The translations under genes were made by a program, and so were the position numbers. Shown here piece by piece: positions 49,815 through 61,007 of a stretch of 64,000 nt of DNA. The DNA is from Bacillus safensis (GTDB taxonomy: Bacteria > Bacillota > Bacilli > Bacillales > Bacillaceae). Every line of letters begins with the position of its first letter. The first letter of the stretch is position 1. The notes under the pieces are model-generated. The model was not told where the DNA came from and made no database searches. It worked only from the letters and a program-made list of their open reading frames with translations. Location: assembly GCA_030159235.1 (NCBI GenBank), contig BSBG01000002.1:186001-250000 (forward strand), in the 5' to 3' direction.

Positions 49815-51557
49815 CTATGTCTGTTTCTTTTCAATTTCATTGACCATTTTTACAATATCATAAAACGCATCATTTGTCTTAGCCTGGCCACTTGTCTCAT
49901 CAAGGTGAACAACGACAAGGGCGTATTTTGGTTTTTCAACCGGAAAGTAGCCAGCAAACCACTTATGATAAAGCGGATTCCCGTTTTTGTCTTGACTGCC
50001 AGTTTGGGCAGTGCCTGATTTCCCTGCCACATCGTATGGCAAATCTTGAAACCTTCTTCCGGTCCCCTTGTCAGAGGTCACCACCTGTCTCAAGTATTTT
50101 TGCAGCTTTTGAGCTGTATAGCGGTCTATGCTGCCCCCTTCAGGCCGTTTGTTTTGAAAGGCCAGCATCGTTGTTCCGTTTTGATACAGCACTTTTTCTG
50201 CGATTTTTACTTCTTTTCGTTCTCCTCCTCTCGCAATTGATGCCATCATATTGGCGATTTGCAAAGGAGTCGTTTTGACATTTTTTTGTCCTATTGCGGT
50301 TTGGGCAATGGCTTTTTTGACATGCTTGTCTCTTTTATCTCCCCACACACTGCCTGTTTCTTCACGATCAAATTGTTTGAAGTGCCGCTTATGATAGACA
50401 TCTCCTTCCCAGCCAGCTCGATTTATGAGTCCAAGCTTTGCAGCCGTCTTTTCGATGATTTGCTTATCTGTTTGGATCAGCTTGCCGGCAAGTGTCGCAA
50501 AGGTATAATTACAGCTTTGCGAGAAGCTGTCAGCCAGATTTAGCACGTCCTGTTTTCCTTCAGGCTCTCCATATAAATTCTTTCGACAGTCATACATCGT
50601 TTGTGGCTGGTCAAGATTTTTTTCGATTGCTGCGGCAAGCACAGTCGTTTTAAAGACAGAGCCTGGTGCGATGGCTGTCAGCATATAATTTCTTGCCTCA
50701 TGCCGGTTTTCGCTTGTGACATTCGGAGTACTCGCCATCGCTAGCACACTGCTGCTTTCAATGTCGAGTAGAACGGCACCTCCTTTTTCAACGCCTTGTT
50801 CTTTGAGCACCGTCTCCATTTCAGCTTGCATGTCTTCATCTATTGTTGTCTGTACCTGAAGCGGATAAAAGGAATGAGCTTCTGCTGTATATTTGACGTC
50901 CATTCCGAACAAAGGGTTTCCCCTTCCGTCCACATGATATAACAATTTTGTGTCTTGCTCGGGTAATAGAAATTCGTCAAAGGTACTTTCCAGCCCAAAT
51001 GTGCCAATTTCTGTTCGAATGGAAAGCTCTTTTTTATCAGGATAACGCTTTCTGAGTAATTCTGGATTCTCGCTTGTGAAGCCTAGCGTGTGGAGGGCAA
51101 GTCTTTTTTTGTCCTTCTCTTTCATATATACGCCGTACACACCTGAATATTTCATATCATTGATGTCTTTCAGCTTTTTTTTCGTGATATCGTCTTTGAA
51201 AATGAGAGGTTTTTTCGATTCTGTCAGCTGTTTTTTGAGTTCATCTTCTTCCATCCCAAGAATAGAGGCGGTTTGCTTTAAGTGTGGAAGATCATATTGC
51301 AGGAAGGGAAATAAGATAACAGCGGGCTGTTCTTTTGTTAGAAGCGCTTGGCCGTTTCGATCTAAAAACTCACCGCGCCCATCTGAAATGACGACTTCTT
51401 CTGTTCGCTGTTTGACACTTTCTTGTATTAAATTGATATCAAGCTTTGAAAACGATTCTGTGAAAAACAGCTGAATTTCTGCCAGTCTAACGAGAAGACC
51501 AAGCAATAGCATAAAAATAATGGCACCTGTCCATTGAATTCTTCTTTTTTTGCGCAT
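49815..51557 (-). CDS. pbpI: PbpI, class B penicillin-binding protein (transpeptidase)
   Basis: 580 residues: N-terminal membrane anchor (about 10-30), dimerisation region, and transpeptidase domain with GSVFKTT (Ser-x-x-Lys), SCN (Ser-x-Asn, in QSCNYTF) and KSGTAQTGS. It cross-links peptidoglycan; B. subtilis PbpI (YrrR) is expressed during sporulation. Its Shine-Dalgarno sequence, GACGAGGTG, is part of the 3' arm of the terminator hairpin of greA, 5 bases before the ATG. Confidence 0.93.
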   Translation of the reverse strand: MRKKRRIQWTGAIIFMLLLGLLVRLAEIQLFFTESFSKLDINLIQESVKQRTEEVVISDGRGEFLDRNGQALLTKEQPAVILFPFLQYDLPHLKQTASILGMEEDELKKQLTESKKPLIFKDDITKKKLKDINDMKYSGVYGVYMKEKDKKRLALHTLGFTSENPELLRKRYPDKKELSIRTEIGTFGLESTFDEFLLPEQDTKLLYHVDGRGNPLFGMDVKYTAEAHSFYPLQVQTTIDEDMQAEMETVLKEQGVEKGGAVLLDIESSSVLAMASTPNVTSENRHEARNYMLTAIAPGSVFKTTVLAAAIEKNLDQPQTMYDCRKNLYGEPEGKQDVLNLADSFSQSCNYTFATLAGKLIQTDKQIIEKTAAKLGLINRAGWEGDVYHKRHFKQFDREETGSVWGDKRDKHVKKAIAQTAIGQKNVKTTPLQIANMMASIARGGERKEVKIAEKVLYQNGTTMLAFQNKRPEGGSIDRYTAQKLQKYLRQVVTSDKGTGRRFQDLPYDVAGKSGTAQTGSQDKNGNPLYHKWFAGYFPVEKPKYALVVVHLDETSGQAKTNDAFYDIVKMVNEIEKKQT

Positions 51558-51593
51558 AAAAACACCTCGTCCCTATTGTGGACGAGGTGTTTA
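51558..51593 (-). terminator. Terminator of greA containing the pbpI ribosome-binding site
   Basis: AAACACCTCGTCC / GGACGAGGTGTTT, perfect 13-base arms with a 7-base loop, followed by TTTT and the ATG of pbpI. Confidence 0.9.
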
Positions 51594-51607
51594 TCGTATA
51601 AACGTGA

Positions 51608-52081
51608 TTATGAAATTTTTACAATTTGAACGAACATTTCTCCGCCAGGTGTTTGAACGGTTACTTTGTCGTCTACTTGTTTGCCTAACAGGCTTTTTGC
51701 AATCGGTGAATCGTTTGAAATCTTGCCTTCAAACGGATCAGCTTCTGCACTTCCGACAATGGTGTAAGACTCTTCTTCGCCGTCTGGTAATTCAACGAAT
51801 GTCACCGTTTTACCAAGTGAAACAACATTTGAATTTCCTTCATCTTCGATAATTTTTGCATTACGAATCATATTATCAAGCGTTGTAATACGACCTTCTA
51901 CAAACGCTTGCTCTTCTTTCGCTGAATCATATTCCGAGTTTTCAGAGAGGTCTCCAAAGCTTCTAGCAATTTTAATACGCTCTACAACCTCTTTACGTTT
52001 AACCGTTTTCAAATGTTCAAGTTCTTCTTCTAATTTACGCTTTCCTTCTTCTGTCATTGGAAATACTTTCTCTTGTGCCAT
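51608..52081 (-). CDS. greA: Transcription elongation factor GreA
   Basis: 157 residues: N-terminal coiled coil ([20 protein letters not shown], then [20 protein letters not shown] with the acidic tip DLSEN) and a C-terminal FKBP-like domain ([18 protein letters not shown]). GreA enters the secondary channel of RNA polymerase and rescues arrested complexes by transcript cleavage. It is preceded by a long leader with several hairpins. Confidence 0.96.
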   Translation of the reverse strand: MAQEKVFPMTEEGKRKLEEELEHLKTVKRKEVVERIKIARSFGDLSENSEYDSAKEEQAFVEGRITTLDNMIRNAKIIEDEGNSNVVSLGKTVTFVELPDGEEESYTIVGSAEADPFEGKISNDSPIAKSLLGKQVDDKVTVQTPGGEMFVQIVKIS

Positions 52082-52149
52082 GAATCATTCACTCCTTCTA
52101 TTAATCCTCATCATACAAACTTTCTGCACGTGAGTGACGACTGAAATAT

Positions 52150-52410
52150 ACAAGAATGAGGACATGTTCAGGCCCTCATTCCTTCTGTCCCATATTCGTA
52201 AAAGTCCATCTTACATGGCGTCCCTTTTAGATGCAACTATTATGCCTTTTATTAGACAGGACCACTCCGCAGCGGTCTAAAATCGCACAAACTGTGGAAA
52301 GGCACAGGAAGCTCCTGTACCTCGTTCGGCCATTTCGATCATATGTAGAAGAATAGCTTACCCATTCTCCATCTTCCAATACATAATATGGTCAGTGTAC
52401 GATATGTCTA
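52150..52410 (-). ncRNA. Candidate structured leader RNA of greA
   Basis: Within a 640-base gap. From the promoter at 52415-52443 the transcript would contain several hairpins: GAATGG / CTATTC (near 52350), GGTACAGGA / TCCTGTGCC with a 3-base loop (52301-52321), TTAGACC ... GGTC / GTCTAA (near 52250-52280), and finally GAATGAGG / CCTCATTC (52154-52181), followed by TTGTATATTT about 75 bases before greA. The last looks like a weak terminator or attenuator. No ribosome-bound frame of convincing quality was found. The rest of the gap (52445-52677) is AT-rich with nothing that I can support. Confidence 0.45.
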
Positions 52411-52414
52411 TGCT

Positions 52415-52443
52415 ATATTATTACAAAATTGCTTTTTGATCAA
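52415..52443 (-). promoter_or_regulatory. Sigma-A promoter of the greA leader
   Basis: TTGATC (52438-52443), 17-base spacer, TAATAT (52415-52420) on the minus strand; transcript start near 52408. Confidence 0.6.
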
Positions 52444-52677
52444 GAATTGTTTGAAAATTTGTGATGATTTGTTTGTCGTTTTTTTAATATAGTTTTACAA
52501 ATTCAAAACAACTTTGATATTCAGCTTAAAAACAGCATTTTTCTACATCTTTTTCACATCATTGTTTTCCTATCATACCTAATCTACCATTTAAGCTGTG
52601 ATTTGTTCAAAATACATAAGAATCATCTATCAATAGAAACAAGTGAAATGTTGGTAGATTCTCTGCATCACGATGCC

Positions 52678-52708
52678 GAAAAGACCTTTACACTGTAAAG
52701 GTCTTTTT
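52678..52708 (-). terminator. Terminator of the udk operon
   Basis: AAAAGACCTTTACA / TGTAAAGGTCTTTT with almost no loop, followed by T-rich sequence; 13 bases after the udk stop codon. Confidence 0.85.
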
Positions 52709-52720
52709 CTTCTCCACCAT

Positions 52721-53353
52721 TTACTCTGCTCGATCTTGAAGAATCGTTTGAATTTTTGTCACCATTAAGTCGATTGCCACATGGTTTTGTCCGCCTTCTG
52801 GGATGATGATATCGGCGTATCGCTTTGTCGGTTCAATGAATTGATTATGCATGGGTCTGACAACAGATACGTATTGTTCAATCACAGAGTCGATCGAACG
52901 GCCTCTTTCCTTCGTATCGCGTAAAATGCGGCGAATGATGCGAAGGTCTGCATCTGTATCGACATACAGTTTAATGTCCATTAGATCTCTTAAGCGTTCA
53001 TCTTCGAGTGCAAAGATGCCTTCCACGATGATGACATCCTTTGGCTCAACATGAACAGTCTCTTCTGAACGTGTGTTTAGTTTAAAATCATATATTGGTT
53101 TTTCAATGGATTCGTACCTTAGGAGCTGTTCCAAATGCTCAAACATCAGGTCATTGTCGAATGCAAGCGGATGATCATAGTTCGTGAGCAGGCGCTCTTC
53201 AAATGGCATATGACTTTGATTTTTGTAATATAAATCTTGCTGAAGCATGAGGATGGAATGTCCTTTAAATTTTTCATAGATTGAATTGGTGACGCTCGTT
53301 TTACCTGAACCCGAGCCGCCAGCAATTCCAATGACTACTGGTTTACTCCTCAT
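52721..53353 (-). CDS. udk: Uridine kinase
   Basis: 210 residues with the P-loop [12 protein letters not shown] at residue 10-20, the DHPLAFD region that binds the nucleoside, EGIFAL (Walker B-like), and [12 protein letters not shown] (lid). It phosphorylates uridine and cytidine in pyrimidine salvage. It lies 7 bases after trhP2 and ends the unit; a terminator follows. Confidence 0.96.
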   Translation of the reverse strand: MRSKPVVIGIAGGSGSGKTSVTNSIYEKFKGHSILMLQQDLYYKNQSHMPFEERLLTNYDHPLAFDNDLMFEHLEQLLRYESIEKPIYDFKLNTRSEETVHVEPKDVIIVEGIFALEDERLRDLMDIKLYVDTDADLRIIRRILRDTKERGRSIDSVIEQYVSVVRPMHNQFIEPTKRYADIIIPEGGQNHVAIDLMVTKIQTILQDRAE

Positions 53354-53360
53354 GTGACTG

Positions 53361-54629
53361 TTATTTCCCCTTTCTCATCATGTTGCTAGGGTATACTTTT
53401 TGATTAAGCTTGAATTTCACGATTTGCAGCGGATGACGAGCGGCATCTAGTTCATTTCCTTTTTCATCCCAAATCGTCTCAATTTTACATGTGAAATTCT
53501 CAATTTCTGGTCCGAAGAATTCAACTTCATCCCCAGCTTTAAAGAAGTTACGCTGCTGCAATGTGACGATTTGTTCTTTTTCATCATAATGGAGAACAAG
53601 ACCTGCGAAGTCAAATGTCGTTTTCTTTCCATGAATGCCAAACATTTGTTCATCCGTTCCTGGTACGCCTTCGAAAAAGGCTGGCGCTGTGTCACGGTTT
53701 GCACATTTATCTAATTCATCTAACCATTCCTGCTGAATGACAAAATTGTCTGGATCAGCACAATAGGCATCGATAACTTTGCGGTACACACTCACAACAG
53801 TCGCTACATAATGAATGGATTTCATCCGTCCTTCGATTTTTAAGCTGTCAATTCCCATTTCGATCATTTGAGGAATGGATTCAACAAGCTTCAAGTCTTT
53901 TGGACTCATCGCAAATGATGCATCGTCTTCACCAAATAATGGCGCTTCCTCAGAACCTTCTAGTTTATAAAGATCATAATCCCAGCGGCAAGACTGGCAG
54001 CAGCCTCCACGGTTAGAATCTCTTGCCGTCATATGGTTACTGAGCACGCAGCGGCCAGAGTATGCAATACACATCGCACCGTGAATGAACGTTTCGATTT
54101 CAATATCGACCTTTTCTTTCATTTCTCTAATTTCTAGCGCACTTGTCTCGCGAGCAAGTACTACACGCTCAAGCCCTTCTTCCTTCCAAAATTGAACTGC
54201 TTTCCAATTTGAAAGAGATTGCTGTGTGCTTAAATGAACTTCAAGCTTTGGTGCGACACGTTTACATGTTTCAATGATCAGTGGATCAGCCACGATAATG
54301 CCTGCTACTCCAGCGCCTTCAATCCCTTGAAGGTATTCCTCCAGCCCGTCCATGTTCTCATTGTGTGCAAAGATATTTGTTGTCACATAAATTCGGGCGC
54401 CATATTTGTTTGCAAATGCGACGCCATCAGCCATTTCTTCAATTGAAAAGTTATCTGCATTTGAGCGAAGTCCGAATTCTTTTCCGCCAATAAAGACCGC
54501 ATCTGCTCCGTAATGTACAGCAACTTTCAGCTTTTCCAAGTTTCCTGCGGGTGCAAGCAGTTCTGGTTTTTTTGTAATGACACGTTTCCCATCAATCATT
54601 TCAGAAATACCATCTTTCAATAATGCCAT
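53361..54629 (-). CDS. trhP2: TrhP2 (YrrO), U32-family tRNA uridine-34 hydroxylation protein
   Basis: 422 residues of the peptidase U32 family, with the N-terminal barrel ([26 protein letters not shown]) and the signature [16 protein letters not shown], then GGCCQSCRW: conserved Cys that could hold an iron-sulfur cluster. A C-terminal domain is extra relative to TrhP1. In B. subtilis TrhP1/TrhP2 are needed for 5-hydroxyuridine at tRNA position 34, using prephenate; they are not peptidases as old names suggest. Confidence 0.92.
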   Translation of the reverse strand: MALLKDGISEMIDGKRVITKKPELLAPAGNLEKLKVAVHYGADAVFIGGKEFGLRSNADNFSIEEMADGVAFANKYGARIYVTTNIFAHNENMDGLEEYLQGIEGAGVAGIIVADPLIIETCKRVAPKLEVHLSTQQSLSNWKAVQFWKEEGLERVVLARETSALEIREMKEKVDIEIETFIHGAMCIAYSGRCVLSNHMTARDSNRGGCCQSCRWDYDLYKLEGSEEAPLFGEDDASFAMSPKDLKLVESIPQMIEMGIDSLKIEGRMKSIHYVATVVSVYRKVIDAYCADPDNFVIQQEWLDELDKCANRDTAPAFFEGVPGTDEQMFGIHGKKTTFDFAGLVLHYDEKEQIVTLQQRNFFKAGDEVEFFGPEIENFTCKIETIWDEKGNELDAARHPLQIVKFKLNQKVYPSNMMRKGK

Positions 54630-54649
54630 TTCTTCTGCCTCCTCTTATA

Positions 54650-56346
<1,697 letters not shown>

Positions 56347-56452
56347 TTACCACAAAGAAGTGGTAATTGCGAACCTATAAAATGGATATTCCAACGAAAA
56401 AAACTGCAGGCAATCTCTTATTGTCTACAGTCTTTTTCGATTCACTTGTACG

Positions 56453-57538
56453 TCAATTGGTGCTGCCTGTGATGTATTTCGCTTTCGCTTTGTTGTGTTC
56501 ATTTAACGTTTTCGTAAATACGACTTCTCCATTTTTCTTTGCAAGGAAGTAAACGTAATCCGTTTTCTCTGGATGCAGTGCGGCTTTCCAGGAGGATTCA
56601 CCAGCATTTGCAATAGGTCCAGGCGGCAATCCTTTATTGTTATACGTATTATAAGGTGATTTCACCTTTAGGTCTTTGTAATAAACGCGGGATTTATGCT
56701 CACCGAGTGCATAAAGAACGGTTGGGTCGGTTTGAAGCGGCATGTCCTTTTTCAACCGGTTATAAAACACACTTGAGATTTTTGCCCGATCCGTCTTTTC
56801 CGTTGCTTCCATTTCAATGAGTGATGCCATCGTTAACACATCATGTATGGACATGCTTCTTTTTTTCATGTCTTTTTCATACGTTTTCACGTATTGATCT
56901 GTTTGTTTGATCATCGTTTCAATGATTGTTTCGAGTGATTCATCCTCACGATAAAATGGATACGTAGCAGGGAATAAATAACCCTCTAACGGATGTTTCA
57001 CCTGTTTTGCATCCACCTGTGAAGTCACAGTTTTCGGATATTTTTTCATTAACGTTTGAATAAAAGCAGGGTCATCCAGCTTCGCTTCAACTTCCTTTGC
57101 TGAAAAATTCGTCTGGTTTGCAATAATGGCTGCAATATCAGACAGCTGTCTTCCCTCTGGAATCACAAGCTGAAAGGCGTAATCTGTCCCGCCGGATGTC
57201 AGCTTGTGAATCAGCGTATCTGCATCCATTGTTTGTTTTAAATGAAAGTATCCTGCTTTAAAGCCGGACGCATTTTTGTATTTTGCATAATAAGTGAAAA
57301 TCGTGTCATTCGAAATGAGCCCATTTTCTTTTAAAATGCCCGCAATGTCGCGGACAGATGTCCCATTTGGAATATGAATATTAATCGTTTGTTTGCTTTT
57401 TTGATCGACCGGTCCGAGTGCTGATTTAACATATAAAAAGCCTGATAATGCTGCAATGATGATGACAGCAAGGACTGATAACAGGACGATCCCCATTTTT
57501 CTTTTGAAGAATGGTCGTTTCTTTTGTTCTGAAAACAT
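56453..57538 (-). CDS. mltG: MltG (YrrL), endolytic murein transglycosylase
   Basis: 361 residues: a short cytoplasmic N-terminus, one membrane helix (about 15-37), a LysM-like segment (IHIPNGTSVRDIAGIL), and the YceG catalytic domain with EGYLFPATYPF and the catalytic Glu in ASLIEMEA. It cleaves nascent glycan strands close to the membrane and sets their length. GGAGGG lies 7 bases before the ATG. In B. subtilis yrrL directly precedes alaS-side genes; here the yhf block and a lipoprotein gene separate them. Confidence 0.93.
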   Translation of the reverse strand: MFSEQKKRPFFKRKMGIVLLSVLAVIIIAALSGFLYVKSALGPVDQKSKQTINIHIPNGTSVRDIAGILKENGLISNDTIFTYYAKYKNASGFKAGYFHLKQTMDADTLIHKLTSGGTDYAFQLVIPEGRQLSDIAAIIANQTNFSAKEVEAKLDDPAFIQTLMKKYPKTVTSQVDAKQVKHPLEGYLFPATYPFYREDESLETIIETMIKQTDQYVKTYEKDMKKRSMSIHDVLTMASLIEMEATEKTDRAKISSVFYNRLKKDMPLQTDPTVLYALGEHKSRVYYKDLKVKSPYNTYNNKGLPPGPIANAGESSWKAALHPEKTDYVYFLAKKNGEVVFTKTLNEHNKAKAKYITGSTN

Positions 57539-57611
57539 GCATGGCCCTCCTCACATCTAGCTTTTATAGTACATGATTCGACGGAGTTCGGCAATTCCTT
57601 GCTTATGCATG

Positions 57612-58700
57612 TCATGACAGAACTTGATACAAAACAGCTAAACCAACGCCGCCACCGCTTCCAATGGCCGCCATCACATAGCTTCCATTTGGTAAGGCGT
57701 GCGCTTCATAAAATAACCTCACCATCATAGCAGCTCCTGATGCGCTGTATGGATGCCCAAGGCAAAGCGCACCTCCTCTTCTATTGATCCGGTCATATGG
57801 TATACCCAGCGTACGGGCAACCAGCGCTACTTTCAGCGCAAACGCTTCATTGATTTCAAATAGCGCTACATCCTCTACCCCTATTTTCTCCTTATGTAAA
57901 AGTTTCTTGATGGCATCAATCGGCGCAGCGGCTGGAAAATGGGGATGCATTGCTGTCACAGCACTTCCTACATACCGCAGCATAAGTTGACATCCATTCG
58001 CTTCTGCTAACGATCTTTCCATCACAGCGACGGCGGCTGCTCCGTCTGCTTCCTTGCAGCTATTGGCGGCAGTCACAGTTCCTTTTCCCGGTAAAAATAC
58101 AGGCTTTGCCCGCTCGATCAGCCTCGCCATCGGCCTTATTTTGGCGGCCGCTTCATCTATGCTCAGCCCGCCAATCGAAACGATTTCTTCTGAGTATGTA
58201 CCATGTTTCATAGCGTCTATACTTCTTTCCCAGCTTAAAAGCGCATAGTCATCTTGTTCTTTTCTCGTAACACAAAACCTCGATGCCGTCAGCTCTGCTG
58301 ATTCTCCCATATGCGGATCTCCTATCCACTCAGGTGAAAAACGGGCTTTCTCTTTCATTGGTGATCTGGATATGCTCTCAGTTCCGCCAGCGATATACAT
58401 CGATCCCTCCCCGGATTGAATCATGACGCAAGCTGTTCTGATGGCTTCAAGACCAGAGGCACACTGCCGATCAATCGTCGTACCGGGAACGTGTAAGGAA
58501 AGCCCTGCTTCTAATACGGACAGACGGGCCATATTTCCACCACCTCCTACAACATTGCCTAATATGACGTCATCCGGCGTCATCATTTGAGACAAATGTC
58601 GAATAAGAGGTGCGGCTAATTGCTCTGGGCGATAATCCTTCAGCATCCCATTTTTATCACCGAAGGGTGTCCGTTTTGCTTGTACGATCACTGCTTGCAT
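57612..58700 (-). CDS. yhfS: YhfS, thiolase-family acetyl-CoA acyltransferase
   Basis: 362 residues from the ATG at 58700 with GGAGGA upstream; it overlaps the end of yhfT. Thiolase motifs: IDRQCASGLEAIRT (active Cys about 84), FEINEAFALKVAL and LGHPYSASGA (active His), but the usual second catalytic Cys motif CxGxGxG is replaced by IGSGGGVGL near the C-terminus. Loss of that Cys would hamper standard thiolase turnover. It is the last gene of yhfU-yhfT-yhfS. Confidence 0.88.
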   Translation of the reverse strand: MQAVIVQAKRTPFGDKNGMLKDYRPEQLAAPLIRHLSQMMTPDDVILGNVVGGGGNMARLSVLEAGLSLHVPGTTIDRQCASGLEAIRTACVMIQSGEGSMYIAGGTESISRSPMKEKARFSPEWIGDPHMGESAELTASRFCVTRKEQDDYALLSWERSIDAMKHGTYSEEIVSIGGLSIDEAAAKIRPMARLIERAKPVFLPGKGTVTAANSCKEADGAAAVAVMERSLAEANGCQLMLRYVGSAVTAMHPHFPAAAPIDAIKKLLHKEKIGVEDVALFEINEAFALKVALVARTLGIPYDRINRRGGALCLGHPYSASGAAMMVRLFYEAHALPNGSYVMAAIGSGGGVGLAVLYQVLS

Positions 58701-60151
58701 GACAATTGTTCCTCCGCCCACTTTTTCATACTGGCACGGGCTATTTTTCCGCCAGATGTTTCAATCATATGATCAATGACCAGCCATTTTTTCGGTACCT
58801 TGTAGGCCGCCAGCTTTTCTTTTACGGCTTGCCGAACAGCCTTTAATTGCTGCACTTGCTCTATAATGGCAACAGGGATTTCACCCCAATATGGATCAGG
58901 AAGGCCAACCACAATCGACCGCTTCACCTCAAGCTGTTCATTTAGTACGCGCTCAATTTCCTCCGGGAAAATATTCAGCCCTCCATAGACAATCATGCCA
59001 TTCTCACGGCCGCTCATGTAAAGATAGCCGTCTTCATCCAGCCACCCCATATCGTAAACGGTCAGCCACTCCTGCGGTGGTTTCTCCTCATGTAAGTAGC
59101 CTGAAAAAGACATCGGGCTCTTCACATAAATTCTCCCTGTTTCATTTGGCTGACAGACAGATTGATCAGACCGCCTCACTTCGACTTGAATAGAGGAGAA
59201 GGGCCGTCCAACAGAAGAAGGCTTTTCCCGAAAGTCATGTGAAGACAAATAGGAGACAAAGCTTAACTCTGATGTGCCGTAAAAATCAAAAAAAGTGACA
59301 TGTGGATAGTTGATGACAAGTGCTTCTTTTGAAGAGATGCTCCAATCCGCTCCCGATGACATGACAAGAAGCGGACTGTCTCCTTTAAAAGCATCGATTT
59401 GCAGTAACGCTTCTGTCATTGTGGGGACAGTATACACAACTGTGATATCACTTGTCTCTAGGGCTTTCTTTGCTTTTACGGGCGTAAATTTTTCTAACAG
59501 CGTCACCGTCCCGCCAAAGTATAATGTACTGATGGCACCGTATAAGAAGTGAGAGGATAAAAGTGTGCCTAAGATGAGAACATGATCTTGATGATTGATC
59601 CCGAATGCATCGGCTGTCATTCGAAAGCTTTCGATCCATGACTGCTGACGTCTAATAAAGGCTTTTGGTGAGCCTGTTGACCCTGACGTAAATCCCATAT
59701 AAAAGACAGGGTCACTCTCGGTATCGCATTTGTTACAAGGACTGTGTGCGAGAAGGCTCATTCTTTCCTTCCATTCAGATAAAGAAAGAACCGGTATGTT
59801 CACACTATGTTGTTCAAATCTTTTGATATATCGATCCTCTATAATGACGAGATCTGCCTCACTTAACATGAGCTTTTTCACACATTCCTTGTGACTCCAC
59901 CTCGGATCAAGCGGAACAGCTGTACATCCTGCACAAGCAGCGCCAGCAAATATTTGCAAGAAAGAAGCGCCATTTGATAATAAAAAAGCGATTCTTTTTT
60001 GCTGATGATCCGTTTCTTGTAACCACTGTGCCGCTCTCTGAACACGCTCATACCAATCTTGATAAGTAATGCTTTCTTGCTCATCTATGATCGCCATTTG
60101 ATTTCGTTTCATTTTTGCATGTACTGCATAGCTTTCCGTTATTCTGATCAA
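58688..60151 (-). CDS. yhfT: YhfT, acyl-CoA synthetase (AMP-forming)
   Basis: 487 residues of the adenylate-forming superfamily: P-loop YMGFTSGSTGSPKAF (about 150-165), DFYGTSELSFVS, YDMGWLDEDGYLYMSGREN, and the C-terminal catalytic Lys in GGKIARASMKKW. It activates a carboxylic acid to acyl-AMP and then acyl-CoA. Placed between the biotin-transporter-like yhfU and thiolase yhfS under a BirA operator, its substrate may be linked to biotin precursor (pimelate-type) metabolism; that is inference. Confidence 0.9.
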   Translation of the reverse strand: MIRITESYAVHAKMKRNQMAIIDEQESITYQDWYERVQRAAQWLQETDHQQKRIAFLLSNGASFLQIFAGAACAGCTAVPLDPRWSHKECVKKLMLSEADLVIIEDRYIKRFEQHSVNIPVLSLSEWKERMSLLAHSPCNKCDTESDPVFYMGFTSGSTGSPKAFIRRQQSWIESFRMTADAFGINHQDHVLILGTLLSSHFLYGAISTLYFGGTVTLLEKFTPVKAKKALETSDITVVYTVPTMTEALLQIDAFKGDSPLLVMSSGADWSISSKEALVINYPHVTFFDFYGTSELSFVSYLSSHDFREKPSSVGRPFSSIQVEVRRSDQSVCQPNETGRIYVKSPMSFSGYLHEEKPPQEWLTVYDMGWLDEDGYLYMSGRENGMIVYGGLNIFPEEIERVLNEQLEVKRSIVVGLPDPYWGEIPVAIIEQVQQLKAVRQAVKEKLAAYKVPKKWLVIDHMIETSGGKIARASMKKWAEEQLSCKQ

Positions 60152-60714
60152 ACCGCACGCCTCCCTTTAAGCAGGTCCCTTTTTCGATAGGACATGGCCT
60201 GAATGATTTTCACCGTTAAGCCAGCACACATTCCCGCTTTGATGAGATCACCTGGAATATAAATCAAACTAAAAAAAGCAGCCTGCGAGAGCTTTATATG
60301 CATTATCATCGCTTGAAAAGGAATGCCGCTTATATACAAAATCCCGATGCTGCATATTGTATAAATCATAAAAAGACGCAGAGCAGTCACTTTTTTCAGC
60401 CGGTTTAGCCACAGGCTAATCATGAAAGCGGCCACAGGATAAGCAAGTAAAAAACCACCGCTTGGCCCAAAAAAGACCCCAATTCCGCCTCTACCCCCAG
60501 ATAAAAGGGGTGCACCCGCTGCCACAATCAAGAGAAAAAGAAGTAAACTGATCAATGCTTTTTTTGGCTTTAACAGTCCTCCGGCAAGCAAAAGACCTGT
60601 GGTTTGCAATGTAATCGGTACAGGTGTAAATAGAAGTAAAATCGGCGGGATCAATCCTAACATGCCGATAACTGCTGTCATGAACGCCATTTGCATCATA
60701 TCTTGAATTTTCAA
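60148..60714 (-). CDS. yhfU: YhfU, BioY-family biotin transporter
   Basis: 188 residues with six predicted membrane helices and the BioY-type loop VPITLQTTGLLLAGGLLKPKK and FGPSGGFLLAYPVAAFM. BioY is the substrate-specific component for biotin uptake, acting alone or with an ECF ATPase module. Start is TTG at 60714 with GAGGGGT upstream. First gene of yhfU-yhfT-yhfS, downstream of a BirA operator. Confidence 0.92.
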   Translation of the reverse strand: MKIQDMMQMAFMTAVIGMLGLIPPILLLFTPVPITLQTTGLLLAGGLLKPKKALISLLLFLLIVAAGAPLLSGGRGGIGVFFGPSGGFLLAYPVAAFMISLWLNRLKKVTALRLFMIYTICSIGILYISGIPFQAMIMHIKLSQAAFFSLIYIPGDLIKAGMCAGLTVKIIQAMSYRKRDLLKGRRAV

Positions 60715-60749
60715 TCTTCATACCCCTCACTCAATTCATTTCTAAAAAT

Positions 60750-60803
60750 AGAGTAAAAGGTACAGCTTTATATGTCAACTTAAAATAAATTTTAGTTAAC
60801 ATA
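60750..60803 (-). promoter_or_regulatory. BirA operator and promoter of yhfUTS
   Basis: TATGTCAACT (60771-60780) and AGTTAACATA (60794-60803) form the dyad of a Gram-positive BirA box (one mismatch). A promoter, TTGACA (60773-60778), 17 bases, TACTCT (60750-60755) on the minus strand, overlaps it. In B. subtilis BirA represses yhfUTS in the presence of biotin. Confidence 0.8.
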
Positions 60804-61007
60804 TTAGTTGTCAAAATAGACCTTATTATAAAATTTTAATCCCTCTAGGCTAGAAGATGAATATCACTTATTTTAAATGATAACATCATATCTTTAAATT
60901 AAACTTAAATTAACTGTAGATCTATTTATATCTTGATTAACTAGATGCTATTATTTACTTGATGACGGTATATTCCATTAATACCTATATCTGAGTAGGA
61001 GATACAA

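Noticed and set aside
52301-52358. An 18-codon frame in the greA leader
   Set aside because: No ribosome-binding site, and the bases are better explained by the hairpins.
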